Origin: Spongospora subterranea f. sp. subterranea
Lineage: Eukaryota > Endomyxa: Phytomyxea > Phytomyxea > Plasmodiophorida
Direction: 5' to 3'
DNA: 64,000 nt
Assembly (NCBI GenBank): GCA_049724395.1
Contig: JAUGWO010000015.1
Span: 1 to 64,000, forward strand
Part shown: positions 44,567 through 53,874 of the stretch, piece by piece
How positions within the stretch are numbered: the first letter of the stretch is position 1
Layout of the letters: each line of letters opens with the position of its first letter
Program-made: the position numbers and the translations under genes
The notes under the pieces: model-generated
The model's input: only the letters and a program-made list of their open reading frames with translations
What the model was told of the DNA's origin: nothing
Database searches by the model: none

Positions 44567-44818
44567 GTGGATGAGCTGTCCTCGGCCCCGTTTATCGTCA
44601 CACGAGAGAGAGACGATGAATGGGGGATGGGGGGAGTCAGTCACCAACACGAACGGAATATCAATAACACAATAGCTCGACCGGGGGCGATAAAAGGGGG
44701 ATCGGAATCGGGGTCGCCCTCCGAGGCGGTCCATATCACTATGGATTCGACCGGTTTTACCGATAATGAAAATCTCGTGTGTGAAATGGCGATGAATTGG
44801 CCCGAGTTGGTCGTGTAG
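44567..44818 (+). CDS. Small orphan protein, 83 aa
   Basis: ATG 44567: MDELSSAPFIVTRERDDEW, then GSESGSPSEAVHITMDSTG, ending MNWPELVV. Acidic, uninterrupted, reads better than the opposite strand. The short distance to the divergent gene at 44546 leaves almost no room for two promoters, which lowers confidence. Confidence 0.42.
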   Translation: MDELSSAPFIVTRERDDEWGMGGVSHQHERNINNTIARPGAIKGGSESGSPSEAVHITMDSTGFTDNENLVCEMAMNWPELVV

Positions 44819-45162
44819 CAATAAATCACCCCCGGTCGGGGTGAATTTGTCGACAACTATTTTGATTCTGAATTTTCTCACTGGCCCAAAACGTGGACTT
44901 TTTCGTAGTCGAATCCGGTCTAGGGCGAAGTCTCTTTCGTGCTAAGGTATTTGTTGAATACCTAATGATCCCAAGACAATACCGTGTAATCTGTTGGGGA
45001 AATTACCCATATTACCTGATAAAAACTTATTGAAAATCTGTCGAAAAATTCGTTTCTTTAGATGACATGATATTCTGTGGACAACAGATCAACGTAGCGA
45101 TTTACATTGCTGATTGCGGGCGTTTATCACCAAATTGGCAACAACATTGCCCCCGATATTCC
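44819..45162. other. Intergenic
   Basis: About 340 bases without coding signal; 3' regions of two convergent genes. Confidence 0.4.
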
Positions 45163-45798
45163 TTAGCTAGTGTCAGTCAATGGATGAACTGGCTCTCCGC
45201 CGCCCCCTTCCCTTCTCCCTTCCTCGCCGCCTTCGCCGGGCCTCTCCCCGACCTGTTCCTTCCCTTCGCCGGGCGCCCCCTCGGCGCCCGCTTCCTGGCC
45301 GCCGGTCTCCTCCGCCCCTGGCGTCGTGTACTTCTCGATCGTCGGCAGCAGCAGTTCTGTAATATCGGGGGAATCGACGTTTTCCCCAGGAAGAACATCC
45401 TTCTCCACCACTTCCTGACCTGGTTCCGGTTCCGGTTCCTCAAAGTTCGGATCCCCTCGATCCAATGCCGCCGGGGCGCCAACTTCCTGTTCCAAAATAT
45501 CATATTGCCCTTCCCATGTCCATTTTCCACCTCGCCCGTTCTTTTTGGGTAAACCACGAACTCCTGTTCCGGAATGGCGCTCCAGACGTAGTTCCCCGTC
45601 GGCGATCTTCTTCTTCACCTCAATACTTTCGACAATTCGTCCTTCGAGGTCGAACACATCACGGGACTCCCGATAGGGCAAAACCGTGAAATGATCGACG
45701 GGGACCTGAACATGAACCAGATCGACTTCCCGATCATTCACCTTCGACGCGTGCGAATGTTTCTCTTCCATATGGTGTTTCGCCGCGATATTCGCCAT
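45163..45798 (-). CDS. PDCD4-signature protein without MA3 domains, 211 aa
   Basis: Single-exon frame from ATG 45798 (MANIAAKHHMEEKHSH). Around residue 85 it carries HSGTGVRGLPKKNGRGGKW TW followed about 25 residues later by RGDPNFEEPEP. This matches the motif just before the MA3 domains of PDCD4 and plant MRF proteins (SG-GRGLPKKGGAGGKG-WG, then DPNYD), translation repressors that bind eIF4A. Here no MA3 domain follows; the rest is Glu/Gly/Pro-rich and ends at 45163. Either a truncated PDCD4 relative or a protein using only the RNA-binding-like N-terminal segment. Motif seen; function inferred. Confidence 0.6.
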   Translation of the reverse strand: MANIAAKHHMEEKHSHASKVNDREVDLVHVQVPVDHFTVLPYRESRDVFDLEGRIVESIEVKKKIADGELRLERHSGTGVRGLPKKNGRGGKWTWEGQYDILEQEVGAPAALDRGDPNFEEPEPEPGQEVVEKDVLPGENVDSPDITELLLPTIEKYTTPGAEETGGQEAGAEGAPGEGKEQVGERPGEGGEEGRREGGGGEPVHPLTDTS

Positions 45799-46160
45799 AA
45801 ACCTAAATCGAACACCGTTTCACGCTCCCACTCGTTGATTCAACGAAATTTCCAAACCAATCTCCGAACCAATCATTGCCGGTTTCTGCGCGTTCATTTC
45901 CCACCACTGGAAGACGCACGAATTTGCATCGGCGTCAACAACAAAAACAAATCTGGAAACTTCAACAATTTATCACTGAAAAAAGGCGAACGGATAACAA
46001 CACGATGATTTTGTTTTTATTAAGATTCGCCTTTGTGCAAACACTCAAGGTCCACCGAAAATAGGGTTAGGGTGAATCATTGGTCATGCCGATCCTACGA
46101 ATAGCTAACCGGCGACGATGACGATAAATAGGTTTTGCTCAGCGTTTTGGGGCTCCGACT
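45799..46160. other. Intergenic
   Basis: Promoter side of the PDCD4-like gene and 3' region of the next minus gene. Open frames look random. Confidence 0.4.
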
Positions 46161-47468
46161 TCATGAAACCCTCTTGATCTCTGTTAAATTTTGGACTGTT
46201 TTCAGTGCATCGACGATCGGTGGTTCAATTTGATCGATCAACTGCATTGGGATCATATTGTGTGCTACGTCCTGAAACGGCCTGAATAACGCCATCAGCT
46301 GTTCATGTGTGAAATACTTCTCGACAAAACGATCGGTCAGGGCCCTGAAGCAATACTTGTAGAAATGGAGGAAGTGATTACCGGTTTCGTGGGTCAGGAT
46401 CATGGATGAGACCGGTCGAAACTCGGTGAACGCCTTCGAGCAGGCGATGAACGATTGCGGATCGGGTAAAGTCGCCGTCCTACACTTGACCCAGCACCCG
46501 TTCAGCGCGTCCATTTTCTGGACCAGATCGGCGTTGCTTTTGTCGCGCAGGTCTTTAAACAGGCGACAAACGCTGGTTATGACTCGGTAGTTGGCGACGT
46601 CGGTTCGGTAATTGATCAGGCTATAATATATGGCCGTTCTGCCTAGATGAAGCAGTTGATCGGAACAAAACTTGCACCCCTTCTTGATTGGCTCAGCCAT
46701 TCTGTTCGACACAGTCAGGATACTGTTCAGCGCGTCTTCAGCGACCGCTTTCGCGTCCGCTTCGAATGCTTTCCAGATTTTCTTCTCCTTGGCGTCGCTC
46801 GCGAAGCTTCTGTTGACCAGTATCCTGAGACAACGTAGCTCTGCGAAATCGCGACCAGCTTTAGGATCCTTAGTGTGTTTGTCGAAAGGAAAGGAGTCCT
46901 CAACCGCGGCAATTTTCGTCCTGAACCCCTGAGAACGGAACAGCCAACTAAACAGTTTTGCTATAAACATGACCTCTTCATATAGGATTTCGAAGCCAGG
47001 TCTTTCGACAATGAGGATGAGTTGGAGTTGATGAAGAACATCCAGAAGTTTCCTGTTCATGTCACTCTCTATTCTTTTGCACTCGTCCATTGTCTTTTGA
47101 ACAACTATAGGTAATGGACGGAAAGGATATCGGTTAAGAGCGGTGTGGAATTCTTCGTGCACCAAAGAGAAAATGTGAAAGGCGATGCACAATGGGGCAA
47201 CAGACGCGTGAATTCCTCCTAGAGATGACGCGAATCGGTGGGAATTGTACACTTGTTGTAGGGACAGATATTCAGTTAGTAACTGATTGGAAAGACTCTC
47301 CAATGAATCATTTGGGGCCACATGAGGGGGTTTATTGGCATAGATGACCAATCCGAGATAAATCGCCAGTGCCGACGTGACCAACCCGGCAGCGAGAAAT
47401 ATGAGATAAGCAGATGGATGGAGCGGAGAGCACCAAACCGGCCGAGACTCAGCGCGCCATAGCGCCAT
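46161..47468 (-). CDS. Orphan single-pass membrane protein, ~435 aa
   Basis: Start set at ATG 47468 (MALWRAESRPVWCSPL); the open frame extends further but through a repeat without ATG. One TM helix near residues 25-48 (LIFLAAGLVTSALAIYLGLVI), then a long helical domain: HIFSLVHEEFHTALNRYPF, MDECKRIESDMNRKLLDVLH, VMFIAKLFSWLFRSQGF, FAELRCLRILVNRSFAS, AEDALNSILTVSNRMAEP. Ends NLTEIKRVS. Intronless, unusual here. No family recognised. Confidence 0.72.
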   Translation of the reverse strand: MALWRAESRPVWCSPLHPSAYLIFLAAGLVTSALAIYLGLVIYANKPPHVAPNDSLESLSNQLLTEYLSLQQVYNSHRFASSLGGIHASVAPLCIAFHIFSLVHEEFHTALNRYPFRPLPIVVQKTMDECKRIESDMNRKLLDVLHQLQLILIVERPGFEILYEEVMFIAKLFSWLFRSQGFRTKIAAVEDSFPFDKHTKDPKAGRDFAELRCLRILVNRSFASDAKEKKIWKAFEADAKAVAEDALNSILTVSNRMAEPIKKGCKFCSDQLLHLGRTAIYYSLINYRTDVANYRVITSVCRLFKDLRDKSNADLVQKMDALNGCWVKCRTATLPDPQSFIACSKAFTEFRPVSSMILTHETGNHFLHFYKYCFRALTDRFVEKYFTHEQLMALFRPFQDVAHNMIPMQLIDQIEPPIVDALKTVQNLTEIKRVS

Positions 47469-47888
47469 GGGGTTCGTGTGCAGCGAATAACCAAAACCAC
47501 TTTCACGACCTGATGTCGCAAACGGGATCAGACGAGGGATCGGTGGCCTGCGCCCCTGAGTGGTTGAGGCGAGAATGTGGCAGTCACGTTGCCGGCCCTG
47601 AGTGGTTGAGGCGAGAAAATAGGCAGTCAATGGCGTTACCTGCTGACCATGGGGCGCACTTTTACGGACAGCGATGTTGACCGTGCAGCGTCACTACGGA
47701 CCATTTATTTTTTGGAAAGAGCACAATGAGTTGTACAGTACGGCCCGGGATAAAACGCAGGGTGGGGCTTCCAGGGACAATTTAACATTTGAATCAGAAA
47801 TTATTAAATCAAACCATGCTCGTAATCACTCAGAAACACTGGATTTGGCTTACTGTACAGTATATTGTAATGTTTGATTGGATAGCAC
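47469..47888. other. Intergenic with two-copy tandem repeat
   Basis: Holds the promoter of the preceding gene and two copies of ccctgagtggttgaggcgagaa (about 47555 and 47599), 43-44 bases apart. Nothing else seen. Confidence 0.5.
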
Positions 47889-48593
47889 TCAAAGATTGGG
47901 ATAGGGTGAGTAGTGTCTGTCAAGTTCTGTTTGGCTATACATATTCAGAGGGTATAATAACGAGCTACTGGCATCCTCTTTCTGCCAGCGGTGACGTCTC
48001 TGCTGTTCTAGATACTGTAGATGAAATCTAGCGACGTGCTGGTGATCGACAAGCATCATGGCGCCTTTTCGCAACTGTTTGTGTATATCTGCAATCAATT
48101 GATCGTTAACTCGAGATTGTAAGGTGAACATAACCGATAGCTTACTGAGTTCTTCTCCACCTGATTGGCCAGACTTTGTATCTGTCTTTAGCCCATGTGT
48201 GAACGATCGTCGAAGGTGCTAACCACTTAACATGAACCCATTTCCACGAGATTGTTTCCGTAATGTGCCGACCTTTTCCAAACACATTGAATCGCCTGGA
48301 CTGTAGCTTTTTCGTCGATGACCAGCTGGCTTTTTGGTCAAAGGTCGGGAATCCCGTTTCGGAAAGCTAACTCTAATCTCGGTTATTTCTTCGCTAGCGT
48401 CAACCAAAGGTGGGTTATCCGCTGGTCCATGTGGAGCGTACATCGACTTCGTCAACGTCGTCGCATTTCGGTCGCCGACAGTCCAGGATTCAACTATCAT
48501 ATAGTGGAACAAACTTCCGATGAGCGACCAAGGTGTGGGCAAACGAACAATCACAGTTTGTACTGGTGTAGGGAACTTGAGCGTCGCCAGCAT
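47889..48593 (-). CDS. Orphan protein, two or more exons
   Basis: Start at ATG 48593 (MLATLKFPTPVQTVIVRL), then DRNATTLTKSMYAPHGPAD, SEEITEIRVSFPKRDSRP and KKPAGHRRKSYSPGDSM; a 42-base GT-AG intron keeps phase into DTKSGQSGGEELSKLSVMF, NDQLIADIHKQLRKGAMML and QHVARFHLQYLEQQRRHRW. Ends at 47889. Polar, no domain recognised. Confidence 0.6.
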
Positions 48594-48697
48594 TGGTCAT
48601 TGTTAATCGGTCTGCTGATCGGCATTATCATGTGACGAACAACCAGATTTTACTTGCACAACCAGCGATCGAGGACGATTCGCATGCACGGTGACAC

Positions 48698-49199
48698 TTA
48701 TTTGGCGCTCTGTTTATAGAATCGTGTATCTAGGATTTTGGTGCCACACATGGCGCAAATGCCTTTGGAATATGCACAGTTCTGGCAGTAATTACATCCA
48801 TATTGATGGAGTTGGCTACGACATATTCGACAATTAGTCTTCTGATCATTCACGCCTTTTCTGTCGATAAATAAGTAATGGGATATATCAACGCGATTAT
48901 TGCTTACACTTCAAGCTTCTTGAGTAGCATATCTGAAAGATGAACGTCAAAATTACATAATACACTGGATATCGTGACTGACTTCTATTAACCATTTGCC
49001 CAGTCCTAATGGCGGATGACGCCAGCTTTTGCGCCCCCGTCCTCTTCGCAATCGTCTTCTGCACATTCCTGGCGCCATCTACGAAGGTGGCAGCACCTTA
49101 GGACATAACAGTGCAATCTAAGGGCGGGGAATGAATACCTTTCCATTGATCTGGTACACAAATTGTGGATAATTTCGCCTCACACTTGGCGCAAACCAT
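48698..49199 (-). CDS. CRIPT: CRIPT (cysteine-rich PDZ-binding protein)
   Basis: Small zinc-binding protein known as a PSD-95 partner and as a component linked to the minor spliceosome. Four exons: MVCAKCEAKLSTICVPDQWK (start ATG 49199), a 43-base intron, GAATFVDGARNVQKTIAKR, an intron ending tttcag, NMLLKKLEV, and after an intron with a GTAAGC donor KGVNDQKTNCRICRSQLHQY, YCQNCAYSKGICAMCGTKIL and DTRFYKQSAK. Four CxxC pairs and the KGICAMCG block are diagnostic. All phases join. The last residues do not end in the PDZ-binding TSV of vertebrate CRIPT. Confidence 0.95.
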
Positions 49200-49284
49200 T
49201 GTCTTTAACCGAAAGGCCGCAACCCACCGCATTTTCTTGGCCGCCGTGTTGGCTCATTTGGTGCCGAGGAACCTGGGGAAAGGA

Positions 49285-49550
49285 TCAGTTTTGCTGAGTT
49301 TCAAACTCTCTGTCAACGATGAGATCGCTGATGGAATTATGGTGGTTCATGTCATCCGTCATCCAGACTGCAAATCGGGTTTTTTGAGCGAATGACAAAT
49401 TCTCAGCATTGCGTAGTGATTGTCATTTCCTGGTTTGCGCTCCAAACATCTTTCGAATTCTTGTAACAATTGTGGACGGCTCCGAAGATTTAGTTGATAT
49501 ATATGCTTGAAGAAGCCGGTGAGGTTTTCTGCAAAGATTTTTGCATGCAT
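49285..49550 (-). CDS. Small orphan protein, ~75 aa
   Basis: From ATG 49550 (MHAKIFAENLTGFFKHIYQ) through RPQLLQEFERCLERKPG to LKKPDL; a 43-base GT-AG intron in phase gives HDLIVDREFETQQN and a stop at 49285. Helical, no domain recognised. An upstream frame (LLRFLTILTNNIAAEQSR) could be a further exon. Confidence 0.45.
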
Positions 49551-49739
49551 GTCCTGTTAGTAAGGTTACTGCTCTTGACTGTTCTGCCGCAATGTTGTTC
49601 GTGAGAATTGTCAGAAACCGCAGCAGTTTCCTTTTTATGTAATCATTGAGTCTACGATAGGATTAGCAGACAGGGGTCACCCTGCATCAATCCGGTCATA
49701 AGACATCAATGTGTATTACAGAATAATCAGATTGGGGTA

Positions 49740-50225
49740 ATGAATCATTTTGTAATGGCTTCAGCCCGCCAACTGCCAGCTTATGTCAAAGCTCGTCTTC
49801 GTAATTCATCAGGGTCAGTCGTCATCGACACAACCGGTGATAATTCATATCTCATCCAATCTGACCGGCAACAACTGAAATACGTCCTCGTGTTTCGCAA
49901 TAATGAATTAAAAAGGAGCCGATCTGTCTGCCGAGATAGAGATATCGCCCGTCCACTTCGAGTTTCCAACATTCAATTGCACGGAAACAGTAGAAAACTG
50001 CAAAGGCCACCGATAATTCAGCGCATATTGGATAGTTTACCGGTAATTATATACGCTCCAGAGTCCGAATCCGACGAAAATCAATGCCTGATTTGCATTG
50101 AGGATTTCAAAAAAGGGCAGCGAGTTAAAGCGCTTCCCTGCCTACACAAGTTTTGCGCCTCCTGTATTGATACATGGCTAACCGAACATCAAACATGCCC
50201 TTCATGCCGATTAAAGATACAATAG
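49740..50225 (+). CDS. RING finger E3 ubiquitin ligase-like protein, 161 aa
   Basis: Uninterrupted frame from ATG 49740. The C-terminal RING is complete: CLICIEDF ... LPCLHKFCASCIDTWL ... CPSC, i.e. C-x2-C, C-x-H-x2-C-x2-C, C-x2-C (C3HC4). The RING closely resembles those of small RNF-type ligases with one finger at the end. N-terminal 110 residues are basic and without domain (VKARLRNSSGSVVID). No TM helix seen, so likely cytosolic or nuclear. Intronless. Confidence 0.88.
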   Translation: MNHFVMASARQLPAYVKARLRNSSGSVVIDTTGDNSYLIQSDRQQLKYVLVFRNNELKRSRSVCRDRDIARPLRVSNIQLHGNSRKLQRPPIIQRILDSLPVIIYAPESESDENQCLICIEDFKKGQRVKALPCLHKFCASCIDTWLTEHQTCPSCRLKIQ

Positions 50226-50464
50226 CTAAACAACCGACTGAATTCATATCACCCCTGTGTTTGTCAGCACTCCATTGATCGAAGATTAGATATTAAAATG
50301 AAACTGTAGTATTCACTATTGATTGTGATTTCTGAAGTCGCACTGTATATAAGGGAAACATTCCGGAGTGCAGCGCAGCCAATGGTTGAGTGCTGTGGTT
50401 GCGGGGTTATGGTCTACCTGGTCATTTTCGGAAACAAGAGGGGCCAGATATTATATGAACGAGC

Positions 50465-51556
50465 ATGGAGACGTCCTCTATTAGAAAACAGGCATCACAC
50501 GGCCGTAATGGTGTTGTAGACAAGAGCCGGAAGCTGCATACCAGTCTGAACTGCATTCTGCCCAGAGATTTTTCATCTCACTTCGCAGACTTCCAGGCCC
50601 ATGTTGAAAAACTTTCGCCCGTAGTCCATATCGATTTGAAAACTGATGATCTTATCAGCAAGCCTGTTGCAGAAGTGATCGAAGCAGAAATTCAGAGACG
50701 GCTTGCCGCCCCAGGCCCAAATGAGCCGATGCCTAAAGCAGATGAACTCGAGCAGGAGCGGTTAAACCTCCAGAAAAAGCGGAAAAAGCTCAAGTCCAAT
50801 ATTCAGCACAAACCCATGGAAGCAGCATCACGAATCATGACGAAAAACTGGATCACCTCAAAGCAGATACGACACCATGTTGATCTTCAATCAGAGAAAC
50901 ACGGTATTCTCCAGATGACTCCTGGTCAAGAAATTCTGGTTACAATTACCATATTTCATCATCGCGATAAAGCTGTTCCTGTTCAGGAACTACGTCTTCA
51001 TGGCGCGAACACCTTATATGATGCGGCAAGAGTCCTGCACTGCCAGATGAAGTCCGATGCGAAATCCTTACAGGATTTGGCGCCCAGCTCATATTTCCTG
51101 ATTGAAGACTGTTTCTACGATGACACCATTACTGCTGGTGCCAAAGCCTTGTCCACATCTATCATTGATTGGGCTCGTAGGGCCAGCAGATGTAAAAGCA
51201 GAAATATCGCCAAGTTCAGGCAAGGTCCGCCTATGCAATTGACGCGCCTTCAAGATGTCGGTTTTCGACCTGGAAGTGTTTATCACTATGTGCATTTGGG
51301 ATCTTGTAGACACGCCATTATGTTCACGGATGTGGTTGTTCTGGCATCGGACGACGTTCTGAATCGGCACGCGTATCCGATTCAAACAGCTTTAGTTAAA
51401 GACAAGAGAAGGCGATGCGGCGTTTGCAGTAAGGAAGTGGCTTCCTTTGTCACCTATGACGACAAGTTGGCTCCTTCCAATCCCTTTTTCTACTGTTCAG
51501 AATGCTATCACGCGATGCACTATGTAATATGGATAACCGATGTATCTGTTTATTGA
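50465..51556 (+). CDS. SNAPC3: SNAPC3 (snRNA-activating protein complex subunit 3, SNAP50)
   Basis: DNA-binding subunit of the complex that recognises the proximal sequence element of snRNA promoters. Intronless, 363 aa, from ATG 50465 (METSSIRKQASHGRNG). The C-terminal zinc domain is clear: QDVGFRPGSVYHYVHLGSC, HAIMFTDVVVLASDDVLN, RRRCGVCSKEVASFVTYDD and NPFFYCSECYHAMHY, matching the SNAP50 pattern H-x-G-x-C-x-H, CxxC and FC-x2-C. Upstream parts (ILVTITIFHHRDKAVPVQE, YFLIEDCFYDD) also fit the family. An earlier in-frame region before 50465 has no convincing start. Confidence 0.9.
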   Translation: METSSIRKQASHGRNGVVDKSRKLHTSLNCILPRDFSSHFADFQAHVEKLSPVVHIDLKTDDLISKPVAEVIEAEIQRRLAAPGPNEPMPKADELEQERLNLQKKRKKLKSNIQHKPMEAASRIMTKNWITSKQIRHHVDLQSEKHGILQMTPGQEILVTITIFHHRDKAVPVQELRLHGANTLYDAARVLHCQMKSDAKSLQDLAPSSYFLIEDCFYDDTITAGAKALSTSIIDWARRASRCKSRNIAKFRQGPPMQLTRLQDVGFRPGSVYHYVHLGSCRHAIMFTDVVVLASDDVLNRHAYPIQTALVKDKRRRCGVCSKEVASFVTYDDKLAPSNPFFYCSECYHAMHYVIWITDVSVY

Positions 51557-51666
51557 CTGAACCGATCATGTATAATTTAGACTGAAAGCGGGGATCTTAT
51601 CTATGGTGAATTTAAAGTATTTCCTTACTTCTCAGGATAACAAATAGATCAAACAAAACAATTATT

Positions 51667-52974
51667 TCAAATCCAGAAGCTGACTAGGATCATCAAGCCG
51701 GCGCCGAACACCTCCGGTAGGGCTTTTGATAAAGTCCAGCCGAGATCTATACAGAATGTCAATATTTATGTGGAAATCTCAAACTTGTAATCTTACTGCT
51801 GCAAGTTTTATCTTGAAGATGCATCATTCCCACAAATAAAAAGCTTCCAGCAGCAAACGATTCTAATACGCTTTGAACAGATAAAGCGACAGAACTTTCA
51901 ATGAATGCCGAAGCTACAACGGCGAGAAAAGTTCCCAATGGTGTCATTAGCCCATATCCGATCAGCGCGACCGTTGATGTCTTGGAAGCCGTGCCCTCCG
52001 CGAAATTGAAAGCTACTGCGAAACTTTCCACGCCTGCGGAAGTTAAGGACTTTGTTAAAAGCGGTTTTGATGGCAAACCTTTGTGGGCAAAAATGACAAT
52101 TCCGAGAATTATGCTGTCTCGGCTGTGACTAGTTATTCCTAACGCAGCGCCCGTTATCAACGCATGAAGTCCTAGCATGGCGAAGATCAACCATGATAAA
52201 GCGCCAGACCCGCCAACGGTGATATGATGATGATGTACAGTGTGGCCATGGAGACTCTCAGAGTCTTGAAGTACCGGCAATGTGCCGGTAAAATCGCTGG
52301 GGCAATGGGAACCTTCCATCGAATAAATAGAAGACACTCGCGCAGCTGTTGGTTGGGGTTCTGCAAAATGATGTGCCGCATGAGAGTCGGCAAGAAGAGC
52401 TTCTGATAGACGATATACGGAACCCGACCCTTCAAAATAGGACTATCATAGCGTCAAAACAGCAAGAATATTGTTTCTGTTGTTGATATACCTGTTGGGG
52501 AACGTATACTAGATTCTGAGGATCCTTATAAAAAGCAGCTTTTGATACAGTGATAGATTCCATAAGATCGGCGAAAAGAATTCCAAAGGTAACCAGTAAA
52601 AGCACCTTAAAAACTGTTATAAAACGACCATGGAACAAGAAAAGTAAATACCATAGAAAGACTTGCGTTCTCAACCGCATCTGGAATCAAATCTATGTAT
52701 ATACGAGAAACGGTCAGCTTGAATCGTGCCATAAAGGATTTGCCCAACGCATTAAAGCTGCCGAAACGAACACTCCTCCAGCAAGGTTGTTGCTAATGGT
52801 AAGGACAGAATTAGTGCTATTTTCTGAGAACGCCTGCTTTTTCAGCCAGTACGGAAAATAGGCCCCGCCAAATGTGACGCCTCCGATGCCCTAGGAGCAC
52901 CATTACGCGGTGTCGATAACGATGGCGAAATGATATACCAGTAAGGCAATGCATTTGATAATCAGGACATGCAT
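51667..52974 (-). CDS. ZIP family zinc transporter (ZIP I type)
   Basis: Eight-TM metal importer. At least five exons: MHVLIIKCIALL (ATG 52974), a 48-base intron, GIGGVTFGGAYFPYWLKK, SNNLAGGVFVSAALM; a 55-base intron; HLIPDAVENAS; later LWYLLFLFHGRFITVFKVL (TM3), a long loop with HGHTVHHHHI, TM4 LGLHALITGAALGI, TM5 GIVIFAHKGLPS, TM6-7 YGLMTPLGTFLAVVAS and FAAGSFLFVGMMHL, and after an intron with GTAAGA donor the last TM LMILVSFWI. His of TM4 and HK of TM5 are present, but the TM4 Glu of the usual HxxxEG is Thr (HALITG). Stop at 51667. Confidence 0.9.
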
Positions 52975-53874
52975 CAAAGGATGGCAAAGTCCGTTTGTTA
53001 CGCAGACTGGTTAAACCCGGGATTCGACTGATTCGTCAACACGTTTGGACACGAGATCGGCAATAATTGCACTGGAGCGCCTGTCTCGAGATGGTACAGT
53101 TAAGTGTATTCATATGTCGCGTGCCAGTCTGGCTGCCTCACGGTATATGATGAGCAACGAACACAGCGAAATATCTACGACTCACAATTGCGGCTGTTCA
53201 TCTTCCAATACTCTGATTGCCATCATCGAACTGTACCAGTCTCAGCATTCTGAGACGTTGATGCTCGTAATTTGCCCTCATCACATATGTTCAACTTGAG
53301 GGGGATTTCCAGACAGTCTCTCGAATTGTCGCTACAATCCCCAAAGCGTATCAACGCATTCCAACTTGATTGACTTGATTTACCAAGGTTTCTCTGGGTC
53401 GTTTTTGCCGAAGTTCAAAGGAGTTGACAAAATTGGGAAAATACCTTTATTTAAGGCGGTATCATCGAAACATGTGAGCGCTGAAATAAACTATGCTCCT
53501 AAACCATTTTCAATTCGCCAACTCGTAGACAGGCAGTGCGAAACATCGTCAGCGTCGACCACCTGAATTGTGCGCCTGGAATGAAAAAAAAAAAAGAAAC
53601 GGACCTGCTGGTTGAATCCCAATCTCGGTTCAGGGTCAAAGTAGCTGTACCTGATATCCATGACCAGAGAGCACTGTTGAAGGATCCTATGTGGGCAAGC
53701 TCACGTTACTGTACATTAGGATCTTCCCGAAATAGCCCAAGACGGGCGTACAGGAACTGCGGACGATGATTCACGCCCTGTAAAGAACCATCCGGTTGGT
53801 AATTAAATCGTGGAAGGGGGTCATTACATCCAATCTAGCGCATCGTCGACATCTAACGCTGGTCGACGCGCGAC
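52975..53874. other. Intergenic between divergent ZIP and ABCC genes
   Basis: Frames near 53045-53290 and 53366-53566 are open for 65-85 codons but did not form a splice-consistent gene. An A-run of 12 lies at 53584-53595. Expected to carry both promoters. Confidence 0.35.
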
